Origin: Pseudomonas sp. ANT_J12
Lineage (GTDB): Bacteria; Pseudomonadota; Gammaproteobacteria; Pseudomonadales; Pseudomonadaceae
Assembly: GCF_008370045.1 (NCBI RefSeq)
Contig: NZ_VOBN01000023.1
Coordinates: forward strand, 1-64,000
DNA length: 64,000 bases
Reading direction: 5' to 3'
The position numbers and the translations under genes were made by a program. Position 1 is the stretch's first letter, and every line of letters begins with the position of its first letter. The notes under the pieces were generated by a model. The model was given only the letters and a program-made list of their open reading frames with translations. It ran no database searches and had not been told where the DNA came from. This document shows, piece after piece, positions 42,235 to 50,960 of the stretch.

Positions 42235-42794
42235 GCGTGCAGCGCCGGATCGGCGCGCCATTCACGCCAGCCTTGCACCGCGATCAGGGTAAACAACCCG
42301 TAGAGGGTCGCGGTCAGGTACAGGCCCTTGTAGATGAACAGGCTGACAAAGATCACATCGAGGACGATCCACAGCGGCCAGCATTGCACGCGTTTTTGCG
42401 CCATCCATAGCTGCGCCACCAGGCTGAAGCCCGTCAGAGCGGCATCGAGCCAGGGTTGCGCGGCGTCGGTCCAGTGGGCCATGGCTGCGCCCAGCAACAG
42501 ACTGCCGATGGCGCCCACGGCAAGGCCGAGCATGATCGACCGGGCATCCAGCGCGCTGACTTGCCGGCCGTCATGGGCATCGCCGGCTCGGGTCCACTGC
42601 CACCAGCCGTAGAGTTGCAACGCGGCGTAGATCACCTGCAGCAACATGTCCGAATACAGCTTCACCTCGAAGAAGATCCAGCTGTAAAGCAGCACCATCA
42701 CCAGCCCGATCGGCCAGCACCACGGGTTCTGTTTGACCGTCAGCCAGACGGCGATCACGCCGAGGGCGGCAGCAAACAGTTCAAGCCCGGACAT
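42231..42794 (-). CDS. pnuC: Nicotinamide riboside transporter PnuC
   Basis: 187-residue membrane protein with seven predicted helices. The family motif NPWCWPIGLVMVLLYSWIFF is near the N-terminus, and YAALQLYGWWQWTRAG is the central WxxW-type substrate motif. It imports nicotinamide riboside, trapped afterwards by the kinase encoded next. The gene may belong to NAD economy alongside the nicotinate regulon 30 kb away. Confidence 0.92.
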   Translation of the reverse strand: MSGLELFAAALGVIAVWLTVKQNPWCWPIGLVMVLLYSWIFFEVKLYSDMLLQVIYAALQLYGWWQWTRAGDAHDGRQVSALDARSIMLGLAVGAIGSLLLGAAMAHWTDAAQPWLDAALTGFSLVAQLWMAQKRVQCWPLWIVLDVIFVSLFIYKGLYLTATLYGLFTLIAVQGWREWRADPALHA

Positions 42795-42842
42795 GGAGGT
42801 TCCTTGGGAGGAGTCGAAAGAGGGGGCGGATTGTAGCGGTTA

Positions 42843-42919
42843 GATCAAAAGATCGCAGCCTTGGGCAGCACCTACAGGTGTACACAAAACCCTGGAGCTG
42901 CCGAAGGCTGCGATCTTTT
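42843..42919. repeat. AAAAGATCGCAGCC inverted repeat
   Basis: AAAAGATCGCAGCCTTGGGC faces AGGCTGCGATCTTTT. Right arm is the canonical one (GGAGCTGCCGAAGGCTGCGA); the left is slightly decayed. It sits between the pnuC start and the chemoreceptor stop. Confidence 0.88.
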
Positions 42920-42923
42920 CGCT

Positions 42924-44558
42924 TTACACCCGGAATTGCTTGAGCAACCCGTTCAACTGCTCGCTCAATTCCTTGAGGTGAACACTGGCCAGGCTCGATT
43001 GTTCCGCCGCCAGCGCCGTGCTGTGGGACAACCCCGCCGCCTGTGTGACGTTCTGGTTGATGTCTTCCACCACATGCGCCTGTTGCAGTGTGGCGCTGGC
43101 GATGGAGGCGTTCAGCCCGTTGAGGTTGCGCAGGGCCTGGCCGATGGCGTTCAGGCTCGCACCGGCCAGTCCGGCCTGTTCGATGGTCAGTTGCGAGGCG
43201 CGGCTGCTGTCGCCGATCACCTTGACCGCCGCTTCGGAGTGGTTTTGCAGGCGTTCGATCATCGCCTGGATTTCCGCCGTGGACTTCTGTGTGCGCTGGG
43301 CGAGCAGGCGCACTTCATCGGCCACTACCGCAAACCCGCGACCTTGCTCGCCAGCCCGGGCAGCTTCGATGGCCGCGTTGAGGGCCAGCAGGTTGGTTTG
43401 CTCGGCAATCGAGCGAATCACTTCCAGCACACTGCCAATCTGGGTGCTTTCGGCAGCCAGGGTGCGAATCACTTCCACCGCTTGATCAATGGTGCCGGAG
43501 AGCTTGTCGATCTGTTGCAAGCTGCCATCGATGTTGACCTGACCCTGTTGCGCCTGGGACTCGGCGTCGCGCATTTCACTGGCCGCATGCTCGGCGTTCT
43601 TCGCTACGTCCTGCACGCCGTAGGTCACTTCATTGATTGCGGTCGCCACCAGTTCCATTTGCTGGGACTGCTGCTGACTGCGTTGCTGTGCCTGCGCCGC
43701 ATCGTTACCCAGATCGCTGGACGACTGGCCCAGGGCGCTGGCCGACACCTGCAACTGGCTGATCACCTGCCGCAGCTTGGCGGTAAAGGCGTTGAAGTGG
43801 TGCGCCAGTTGCGTGACTTCGTCCTGGCCGTGAGTGTCGAGGCTGCGGGTCAGGTCGCTTTCGCCGCTGGCGATATTGGCCATGGCGTTTACGGTTTCCT
43901 GCAATGGACGCACGATGCTGCGGGCAATCATGATCACCAGCAGCGCCATGATCAGGGTAATTGCCATGCCGATAAACGAAGCTTTCCAGACCTGCCCGTA
44001 GAATTCGGCTTGCAGGTCATCGACATACACGCCCGAACCGATGACCCAGCCCCAGGGTTCGAACAGTTTGACGTAGGAGGTTTTTTCCACCGGCGCGCTG
44101 GCGCCCGGTTTCGGCCAACGGTAGTCAACCATGCCGGCGCCCTTGGACTTGGCGATGGCGACCATCTCGTTGAACAGCGCAAAGCCATCCGGGTCGCGGA
44201 TCGCCGAGAGGTTCTGGCCTTCGAGTTTCGGGTTGGCCGGGTGCATGATCATCACCGGCCCCAGGTCGTTGATCCAGAAGTAGTCGTTCTGGTCATAGCG
44301 CAGGCCGCGAACCACGGTCAGCGCCTGTTTTTGCGCCGCTTCGCGGGTGAGGGTGCCGGCGGTTTCCAGGTCGTGGTAGTAGTTCAGGATGCCACTGGCC
44401 GTCTGCACCACGTGCTGGGTTTTCTGCGCCTTGGCATGGTACAGGTCGTCGTGAATCTGTTTGAGCATCAAGATGCCCAGCGTCAATAACATCACGATGG
44501 CCACGATCAAGATGAGCCACAAGCGTCGGCTGATCGACACACTGCGTAAGCTGTTCAT
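42924..44558 (-). CDS. Methyl-accepting chemotaxis protein with single Cache domain
   Basis: 544 residues. TM1 at about 12-32, a periplasmic sCache domain to about 190 (with NDYFWINDLGPVMIMHP and the PWGWVIGSGVYVDDL end), TM2, a HAMP domain, and a signalling hairpin whose tip contains IRSIAEQTNLLALNAAIEAA. Such sCache receptors often detect small carboxylic acids. No C-terminal CheR pentapeptide is visible. Start at 44558 places TM1 correctly. Confidence 0.93.
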   Translation of the reverse strand: MNSLRSVSISRRLWLILIVAIVMLLTLGILMLKQIHDDLYHAKAQKTQHVVQTASGILNYYHDLETAGTLTREAAQKQALTVVRGLRYDQNDYFWINDLGPVMIMHPANPKLEGQNLSAIRDPDGFALFNEMVAIAKSKGAGMVDYRWPKPGASAPVEKTSYVKLFEPWGWVIGSGVYVDDLQAEFYGQVWKASFIGMAITLIMALLVIMIARSIVRPLQETVNAMANIASGESDLTRSLDTHGQDEVTQLAHHFNAFTAKLRQVISQLQVSASALGQSSSDLGNDAAQAQQRSQQQSQQMELVATAINEVTYGVQDVAKNAEHAASEMRDAESQAQQGQVNIDGSLQQIDKLSGTIDQAVEVIRTLAAESTQIGSVLEVIRSIAEQTNLLALNAAIEAARAGEQGRGFAVVADEVRLLAQRTQKSTAEIQAMIERLQNHSEAAVKVIGDSSRASQLTIEQAGLAGASLNAIGQALRNLNGLNASIASATLQQAHVVEDINQNVTQAAGLSHSTALAAEQSSLASVHLKELSEQLNGLLKQFRV

Positions 44559-44849
44559 AACGCTGTCACTCCAGATTCTTCTTCTTGTAATAAACGATCG
44601 CGAGCATCCAACCACACTGTGCCGGTGGGGCCTATTCGACCCAAGTCCAATTACACGGCGGCGTAATCGGAGCTTGTCTGATAGGATTTCGGCCTCGCGT
44701 GGAAAAACCTGAATCCAAGTTGATTTTTCACGGAATTTTTACGGTTTCGTGGGGATCCTGTGCGCGAGAGACTTCAGCTACGCTGAGCGCAGTGAACGAA
44801 CTAAAAATATTAACGGGGCATGCCTTTGAGCGCTGCCTTTGGGGGATTG

Positions 44850-45680
44850 ATGGATCTTTGGACGGCCTTCCAGGCACTGATTCTAGGCGTTGTAGAAGGG
44901 CTGACGGAGTTTTTGCCCATTTCGAGTACCGGACACCAGATTATCGTCGCGGATTTGCTCGACTTCGGTGGTGAGCGGGCCATTGCATTCAACATCATCA
45001 TCCAGCTAGGCGCGATTCTCGCGGTGGTCTGGGAGTTCCGGCGCAAGATCCTCGACGTGGTCGTCGGCTTGCCGACCCAGCCGAGCGCACGGCGCTTTAC
45101 CGCCAACCTGTTGATTGCCTTCATGCCGGCCGTGGTACTGGGGGTGATTTTTTCCGATTTGATTCACCACTACCTGTTTAACCCGATCACCGTGGCAGCG
45201 GCGTTGGTCGTGGGCGGGATCATCATGTTGTGGGCCGAGAAGCGTCAGCACGAAGTGCATGCCGAAACGGTCGATGACATCACCTGGCAGGACGCGCTGA
45301 AAGTCGGCTTCGCCCAATGCCTGGCGATGATCCCGGGGACCTCGCGTTCCGGCTCGACGATCATCGGCGGCCTGCTGTTCGGGCTGTCGCGCAAAACCGC
45401 CACCGAGTTCTCGTTCTTCCTGGCCATGCCAACCATGGTCGCGGCGGCGGTGTATTCGGGGTTCAAGTACCGCCATCTGTTCGTCCCGGCGGATTTTCCG
45501 GTGTTCGCCATCGGTTTTGTCACTGCGTTTATCTTCGCGATGATTGCCGTCAAGGCGCTGCTCAAGTTCATTGCCAGTCACAGCTACGCGGTGTTTGCGT
45601 GGTATCGCATTGCGTTTGGCCTGGTGATCCTGGCGACCTGGCAGTTCGGTTGGGTCGATTGGGCAGCCGCCAAGCCATGA
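44850..45680 (+). CDS. uppP: Undecaprenyl-diphosphate phosphatase UppP
   Basis: 276-residue integral membrane enzyme that recycles the lipid carrier for peptidoglycan and O-antigen. The two active-site motifs are EGLTEFLPISSTGH near residue 20 and PGTSRSGSTI near residue 170. ATG 44850, with GGGGGA upstream, gives the usual length. Confers low-level bacitracin resistance in other bacteria. Overlaps the next gene by four bases. Confidence 0.94.
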   Translation: MDLWTAFQALILGVVEGLTEFLPISSTGHQIIVADLLDFGGERAIAFNIIIQLGAILAVVWEFRRKILDVVVGLPTQPSARRFTANLLIAFMPAVVLGVIFSDLIHHYLFNPITVAAALVVGGIIMLWAEKRQHEVHAETVDDITWQDALKVGFAQCLAMIPGTSRSGSTIIGGLLFGLSRKTATEFSFFLAMPTMVAAAVYSGFKYRHLFVPADFPVFAIGFVTAFIFAMIAVKALLKFIASHSYAVFAWYRIAFGLVILATWQFGWVDWAAAKP

Positions 45681-46105
45681 GTGATTCCAGCGCGCGCAAC
45701 AACCCTGGTCGCAAGTCCGGGGGCGAAGTCCAGCATCCACGCTTGAAATTGCTGGTGCTCGCCATCCTGTGCGCGCTGCCGCTGTATGGTTCGCTGATGG
45801 TGTGGCTGCGCGGGGTTTCCGTGATCCCGCTGGCGGCCTACGGCGTGGTCAGCGTGGTCGCGTTTTTCCTGTACTGGAGCGACAAGCGCAAGGCCCGCGC
45901 CGACACCTGGCGCACGCCGGAAAACGTCTTGCACGCAGTCGAACTGGCCGGTGGCTGGCCGGGTGCCTTGTTGGCCCAGCAAGTGTTCCGGCACAAGACT
46001 CGCAAGCTTTCGTTTCAACTGGTGTTCTGGCTGATCGTGCTCATGCACCAGGTGTTCTGGATCGACCAGTTGTTTCTCGGTGCGAACCTGCTGGCGTTGT
46101 TTTAA
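45677..46105 (+). CDS. DUF1294 membrane protein
   Basis: 142 residues with three hydrophobic segments (about 23-43, 48-65 and 108-128) and the DUF1294 signature YWSDKRKARADTWRTPE followed by LHAVELAGGWPGALLAQQVF. ATGA overlap with uppP implies coupled translation. Some family members carry an N-terminal cold-shock domain; this one does not. Function unknown. Confidence 0.87.
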   Translation: MSDSSARNNPGRKSGGEVQHPRLKLLVLAILCALPLYGSLMVWLRGVSVIPLAAYGVVSVVAFFLYWSDKRKARADTWRTPENVLHAVELAGGWPGALLAQQVFRHKTRKLSFQLVFWLIVLMHQVFWIDQLFLGANLLALF

Positions 46106-46461
46106 AGAAGCAGCCCGACCTGAGAGCGCTTGGGCAACTTGCCCACCACCAGTTGGTGGGAACGTTGCAGCAGCGCCTTCAGTTCTTCGGCGCCCAGCGG
46201 GTAGGGCGTCTGCATGATGATCCATTGCGCCCGGGCCAGGTACGGCGCCGGGTGAATGCCCGGTCGGTCGCAATGGCCGAGAAACAAATCCTTGTCGACC
46301 TTGAACGCCAGGGATTCGCCCCGCAGGTTCTGCAACGCGAACATCTTGTTCCCGGCAATCGAAAACACCCGCACGCCACCCCATTTGTAGTCTTCCCGCG
46401 CGCCGGGCAGCCCCAGGCAAAACTGCGCGACATCCGCTTCGTTCATGCGTCCAGCCTTCAT
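46102..46461 (-). CDS. MmcQ/YjbR family protein
   Basis: 119 residues (114 if the ATG at 46446 is used, which has GAAGG upstream). Core motifs are LGLPGAREDYKWGGVRVFSI and GIHPAPYLARAQWI. The family has a CyaY-like DNA-binding fold of unclear role. The longer start lies in an ATGA overlap with the upstream LysR gene, suggesting co-transcription. It converges on the DUF1294 gene with a four-base overlap of stops. Confidence 0.83.
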   Translation of the reverse strand: MKAGRMNEADVAQFCLGLPGAREDYKWGGVRVFSIAGNKMFALQNLRGESLAFKVDKDLFLGHCDRPGIHPAPYLARAQWIIMQTPYPLGAEELKALLQRSHQLVVGKLPKRSQVGLLL

Positions 46462-47366
46462 ATCAATCGGTCCCCACAGGCATTGAATGATTCGATCAAG
46501 TGGTCGAGCCAGGCGCGCACGGCCGGCATTACCCCGCGCCGATGAGGGTAGACCGCTTGCAGCCAGCCGCCAGGCATCGACCAGTCGGGCAGCAACTGGA
46601 TCAATGAACCGTCCGCCAGCTCCGACTCGCAATACATCATTGGCAGAACGGTAAAGCCCTGGCCAGCGAGGGCGCAGGCGCGGCGCACGATAAAGTCGTC
46701 AATACCCAGCCGTGCCTCCATTGCCAGGTCATGGCTTTTACCCTGTTGATCGAGCATACGGATATGCACCATGCGGTCGGGTTCCAGCGCTCCGAGGACC
46801 GGCAAACTCTTGAGGTCGTCCGGATGGTTGATTTCCCGGCCGTGCAAGAAGGCGGGGCTGGCGACCATGAGCGTCTGCGCCTGACGCAGGCGTCGGGTCA
46901 CCAGTAATGGGTCTTCATCTCCCAATTCGCGGACGCGCAGGGCGACATCGACGCCTTCGGTGACCAGATCGACCCGGCGGTTGACCAGCATGACCTCCAG
47001 CTGGACCTGCGGGTATTTCCCGAGAAAGTCGCTGATGATCGTTGGCAACATTTGATTGGCCAACCCCACGGGGCAGGACACCCGCAATCGCCCTCGGGGT
47101 TCGCTGGACATGCTGGCCACCGCTTCGTCGGCCATCTCCGCTTCCAGCAACATCGCCTGACAGTGGCGCAAGTAACGTTCGCCCACGGCGGTCAATTTCA
47201 GTTGGCGAGTGGTGCGTTGCAGTAGACGCGCGCCCAGGCGTTCTTCCAGCTCGGCGATGCGCCGCGACAGCCGCGACTTGGGAATCCCCAGCAAGCGCCC
47301 GGCGGCCGCGAAACCACCGGCTTCGACGACTTTGGCGAAATAGTAGAGGTCGTTAAGGTCTTGCAT
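46458..47366 (-). CDS. LysR-family regulator beside azoR
   Basis: 302 residues of the AaeR/CrgA-like LysR type: N-terminal winged helix (AKVVEAGGFAAAGRLLGIPK then SRLSRRIAELEERLG) and an effector domain. Divergent from azoR over 130 bases, which carry GTTC at 47382-47385 facing GAAC at 47398-47401, a weak candidate operator. This arrangement is common for quinone- or electrophile-responsive azoreductase genes in Pseudomonas. Confidence 0.88.
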   Translation of the reverse strand: MQDLNDLYYFAKVVEAGGFAAAGRLLGIPKSRLSRRIAELEERLGARLLQRTTRQLKLTAVGERYLRHCQAMLLEAEMADEAVASMSSEPRGRLRVSCPVGLANQMLPTIISDFLGKYPQVQLEVMLVNRRVDLVTEGVDVALRVRELGDEDPLLVTRRLRQAQTLMVASPAFLHGREINHPDDLKSLPVLGALEPDRMVHIRMLDQQGKSHDLAMEARLGIDDFIVRRACALAGQGFTVLPMMYCESELADGSLIQLLPDWSMPGGWLQAVYPHRRGVMPAVRAWLDHLIESFNACGDRLI

Positions 47367-47496
47367 GATCTGGACTCGATTGTTCTATCAGTGAGACGAA
47401 CTATCGCATTGTTGCGGGCTAATCACCTATTAGATTCATCTGTAGGATCACCTCCATCAGATCGCCCGGTGGCGATCCTCACCTGGAGATCCTTAA

Positions 47497-48108
47497 ATGA
47501 AACTGTTGCATATCGATTCGAGCATTTTGGGTGACAACTCGGCGTCCCGTCAGTTGAGCGGCGAAGTGGTCAAAGCCTGGCAAGCCGCTGACGCTTCGGC
47601 CGTCGTCACTTACCGCGACCTGGCTGCTGACGCCATCAGCCATTTCTCCTCCACTACCCTGGTTGCCGCTGGCACCACCGCTGAGCTGCGCAACGCCGCG
47701 CAACAGCACGAAGCCGAACTGAGCGCTTCGACCCTGGCTGAATTCCTTGCTGCCGACGCCATCGTCATTGCCGCGCCGATGTACAACTTCACCATCCCGA
47801 CTCAACTCAAGGCCTGGATTGACCGCATCGCCGTGGCCGGCCAGACCTTCCGCTACACCGAAGCCGGCCCGGAAGGCCTGTGCGGTGGCAAGAAACTGGT
47901 GATCGTTTCGACTTCGGGTGGCCTCCACGTCGGTCAAGCCACCGGCGTAGCGCACGAAGACTACTTGAAAGTGCTGTTCGGTTTCCTGGGCATCACTGAT
48001 ATTGAGTTCGTTCGCGCCCATGGCCTGGCTTACGGTGACGAAGTGCGCACCAAAGCCCTGAGCGACGCTCACACGCACATCAGCGATCAACTGTTCGCTG
48101 CGGCATAA
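47497..48108 (+). CDS. azoR: FMN-dependent NADH-azoreductase AzoR
   Basis: 203-residue flavodoxin-fold quinone/azo reductase. The FMN phosphate loop is HIDSSILGDNSASRQL at residues 5-20, and APMYNFTIPTQLKAWIDR is the family signature. It reduces quinones by two electrons and so protects against thiol-reactive quinones. Strong terminator downstream. Divergent LysR neighbour is a likely controller. Confidence 0.93.
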   Translation: MKLLHIDSSILGDNSASRQLSGEVVKAWQAADASAVVTYRDLAADAISHFSSTTLVAAGTTAELRNAAQQHEAELSASTLAEFLAADAIVIAAPMYNFTIPTQLKAWIDRIAVAGQTFRYTEAGPEGLCGGKKLVIVSTSGGLHVGQATGVAHEDYLKVLFGFLGITDIEFVRAHGLAYGDEVRTKALSDAHTHISDQLFAAA

Positions 48109-48159
48109 GGCCTGTGTAAGGCTTGCGTAAAAAATACTAAACAGCTCAGGTAATACCCG

Positions 48160-48208
48160 AAAAACTCTGTATTCTGATCATCGTAATGATCAGTTACAGA
48201 GTTTTTTT
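48160..48208 (+). terminator. Strong intrinsic terminator after azoR
   Basis: AAAACTCTGTA faces TACAGAGTTTT, with the perfect CTGATCAT / ATGATCAG stem inside around the loop CGTA, followed by a T-run. Symmetric enough to work on both strands. Confidence 0.92.
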
Positions 48209-48371
48209 GTTTTTGACCGTTTTATAGGTTCTGGCCCAGGTTATGCAGTCGAGGGTTAACGTCCCCGTCGCGCAATGACCTTGGTGGCCGCAAACACTGG
48301 CACGAGGCCGCGTACTCCGTACATCGGAGCACTACGGGCTTTTCAGGCAAGTATCAAAGGTGGGGCATCCC

Positions 48372-49409
48372 ATGGTGCGTCTTTGTGCAACGTTACTGAT
48401 ATGCCTGCTCAGCAGCCTGCTTTCAGTGCACGCCGCGCCTGGGCTGCATGCGCACTGGGGCGTCGGCTATCACGAGATGACGTTCCTCGATCCGCTGGAT
48501 TTGCAGCCGATGCGCGCCATTGCCTTTTATCCCTCCAGCGATAAAGAACACACCAGCAAACTCGATGGCTACACCGTCGAAGCGAGCGAAGACGCCCGCG
48601 TGGCGATCGGCCGTTTCCCGATGCTGATGCTGTCCCATGGCAACGTCGGCACGCCGCTGGCCTTGCACGACCTCGCCACCTCGCTGGCACGCAAGGGCTT
48701 TGTGGTGGTGGCGGTGATTCACCCCGGCGACAACTCCAAGGATCACAGCCGTCTCGGCACCTTGAGCAACCTGTACGGTCGGCCGCTGCAAATTTCCGAA
48801 GCCATTACCGCCACCCTGGGCGATCCCATGCTCGCGCCGTTCGTCAACGCCGATCAGGTGGGGGTGATTGGTTACTCGGCGGGCGGCGAAACGGCGTTGA
48901 TCCTGTCCGGTGCCACACCCGACCTGGATCGTCTGCGCCGCTATTGCCAGGAGCGACCGGACGACCGCGATGCCTGCAACACCCAGGGCGAGCTGATTGT
49001 CGACCGTGATGATTTGCAGCCAGTGGCCGACCCGCGTGTCCACGCCTTGCTGCTGATGGCGCCGCTGAGCCTGAAGTTCGGCCGCCACACCCTGGCGGAT
49101 GTGCATGTGCCGGTGCTGCTGTACAGCGGCGACGGCGACAAACTGGTGGCTTTCGACAAGAACGCCGCTGCCCTGGCGCGCAAACTGCCGATCGCGCCGG
49201 ACTTCAAGCTGCTGGCCGGGGCAGGGCACTTCGTGTTCATGGCGCCGTGCAACGAAGAGCAGATCATCGCCATGCCGGCGTTGTGTACCGATGCCGATGG
49301 GGTTGATCGTGAGGACATTCACCGCAACCTGATCTCGGAAGCGGGACGGTTTTTCTCCCATGCCCTGGGCAAACCGAGTCGGGCCGGGATGCAAACCGCC
49401 GATCAATAA
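48372..49409 (+). CDS. Secreted alpha/beta hydrolase, dienelactone-hydrolase-like
   Basis: 345 residues from the ATG at 48372. Signal peptide MVRLCATLLICLLSSLLSVH with cleavage near HAAPG. The hydrolase core has the oxyanion region MLMLSHGNVGTP, nucleophile Ser169 in GYSAGGE, and a His in GAGHFVFM near residue 285. The family includes PAF-acetylhydrolase-like esterases. A Cys-containing insert (RRYCQERPDDRDACNTQGE) suggests a disulfide, in keeping with a periplasmic place. Substrate unknown. Confidence 0.85.
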   Translation: MVRLCATLLICLLSSLLSVHAAPGLHAHWGVGYHEMTFLDPLDLQPMRAIAFYPSSDKEHTSKLDGYTVEASEDARVAIGRFPMLMLSHGNVGTPLALHDLATSLARKGFVVVAVIHPGDNSKDHSRLGTLSNLYGRPLQISEAITATLGDPMLAPFVNADQVGVIGYSAGGETALILSGATPDLDRLRRYCQERPDDRDACNTQGELIVDRDDLQPVADPRVHALLLMAPLSLKFGRHTLADVHVPVLLYSGDGDKLVAFDKNAAALARKLPIAPDFKLLAGAGHFVFMAPCNEEQIIAMPALCTDADGVDREDIHRNLISEAGRFFSHALGKPSRAGMQTADQ

Positions 49410-49418
49410 CGCCGAACC

Positions 49419-49488
49419 TTGTAGGAGCAAAGCTTGCTCGCGATGGCGGTCTCACGGACACCATCGCGGGCAAGCCTTGCTCCTACAG
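49419..49488. repeat. REP pair
   Basis: TTGTAGGAGCAAAGCTTGCT faces GGGCAAGCCTTGCTCCTACA with a short spacer, in the convergent gap between the hydrolase and the MFS transporter genes. Confidence 0.92.
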
Positions 49489-49500
49489 AGGTCGGGCGCA

Positions 49501-50688
49501 TCAGGCCATTGCGCGGCGTTTCAGCATTAATGTCAGGCCCAACCCTGTCACCGACAACAACGCCGCACAAAAGAAAATCCACGAATACCCCAGGTTCAAC
49601 GCGACCGCGCCCATCAGCGGTCCGGCAATCGCCAGCGCCAGGTCAAAAAACACCGCATAAGCACTCAATCCCGCGCCGCGACTGGTGTTGGGCACCTGCT
49701 TGATCGCCTCGACCCCCAGCGCCGGATACACCAGCGACAGGCCGAACCCGGTCAACCCGGCGCCGATCAACGCGTACCCGGTGGACGGCGCCAGCCACAG
49801 CAGCACCAGGCCCACGGTTTCGATGGTCATGCAGGCAATGGCCGAGGTGAAGCCGCCGTATCGGCTGATAGTGGAAATGAACAACAGCCGCGACAGGATG
49901 AAACACACCCCAAACACCGTCAGGCAGTACGCCGCGCCGGTCCAGCCGCGATTGAGGTAATACAGGGTAATAAAGGTGGTCAGGGTGCCGTAGCCGATGG
50001 ACGCCAGGCTCAGGCTCGCGCCAAACGGGGCAATACGCCCGAACACGTTCCAAAAGGGCAGGCGTTCGCCGCGAATCACCGGCACCGATGGCTTGTTGCG
50101 AATCAGCAACAGCGCCCCCAGGGCCAGCACCGACAGGACAATCCCCAGGCTTTCAAAGCCATACTCGGCGACCATCACCACCCCCAGCGGCGCGCCAATC
50201 GCAATGGCGCCGTAGGACGCGATGCCGTTCCAGGAAATCGAGCGCGCCGTGTGCTCGGCGCCAACCTGGCCCATGCACCAACTGATGGTGCCGACGCCGA
50301 TCAAGCCCTGGGCGATCCCCAGCAGCAACCGGCCGGCAATCAGGATCATCAGACTCAGCAACGGCAGGCTTTGCAGCAAGGTCGAGAGCAAGGTCAGCAA
50401 GCCGCTTAACACAATCCCCGACAAGCCGTAGACAATCGCGCGCTTGGTGCCGACGCTGTCCGACATGCGCCCGGCCATCGGCCGGCTGAGGAGGGTGGCC
50501 AGGTATTGGCAACCGATGGTCAGCCCCGCAATGATCGCGCTGAACCCCAGTTGTTCATGGACATACCCCGGAATCACCGCAATCGGCAGGCCGATGCAGA
50601 GGAAGGCGATAAAGGTATAGAAAACGATGGAGACGATCTGCAGGGTGATCGCCATGGAGCTTTGCGGGGGCAGTGGCTGCGCAGACAT
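49501..50688 (-). CDS. MFS transporter, YfcJ/YhhS-like
   Basis: 395 residues (408 from an upstream ATG), twelve helices. The loop motif RPMAGRMSDSVGTKRA after TM2 is that of drug/sugar-efflux type MFS proteins, and the whole resembles the YhhS/YfcJ group of E. coli. Start is uncertain as neither ATG has a strong ribosome site. Substrate unknown; export of sugars or toxic compounds is plausible. Confidence 0.83.
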   Translation of the reverse strand: MSAQPLPPQSSMAITLQIVSIVFYTFIAFLCIGLPIAVIPGYVHEQLGFSAIIAGLTIGCQYLATLLSRPMAGRMSDSVGTKRAIVYGLSGIVLSGLLTLLSTLLQSLPLLSLMILIAGRLLLGIAQGLIGVGTISWCMGQVGAEHTARSISWNGIASYGAIAIGAPLGVVMVAEYGFESLGIVLSVLALGALLLIRNKPSVPVIRGERLPFWNVFGRIAPFGASLSLASIGYGTLTTFITLYYLNRGWTGAAYCLTVFGVCFILSRLLFISTISRYGGFTSAIACMTIETVGLVLLWLAPSTGYALIGAGLTGFGLSLVYPALGVEAIKQVPNTSRGAGLSAYAVFFDLALAIAGPLMGAVALNLGYSWIFFCAALLSVTGLGLTLMLKRRAMA

Positions 50689-50776
50689 AGGGCTCGTTCG
50701 CGGGCGGCGGTGGGAGACCTGCATCATGGCGTGGGCCGGGAATAAAAGGAAGCAGGCTAACTACTTCTCGCCACCT

Positions 50777-50881
50777 GATCGTTCCCACGCTCCGCGTGGG
50801 AATGCAGCCCGGGACGCTCCGCGTCCCATTGGAACGCGGAGCGTCCCTCGAGGCATTCCCACGCAGAGCGTGGGAACGATC
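50777..50881. repeat. Nested inverted repeat, GATCGTTCCCACGC family
   Basis: GATCGTTCCCACGCTCCGCG faces CGCAGAGCGTGGGAACGATC, with GGGACGCTCCGCGTCCC and its partner nested. Nearly the same sequence as the element at 30827-30931 although 20 kb away. Confidence 0.93.
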
Positions 50882-50895
50882 AAAAGCCCGAATGC

Positions 50896-50923
50896 AAAAA
50901 GCCCCGTCACATGGACAGGGCTT
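50896..50923 (-). terminator. Intrinsic terminator of ybiT
   Basis: On the minus strand GCCCTGTC faces GACGGGGC with one wobble pair, followed by TTTTT. Located 38 bases past the ybiT stop. Confidence 0.82.
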
Positions 50924-50960
50924 CTACTTGCCGCTTGCAGCTTGAAACTAAAAGCTGCCC

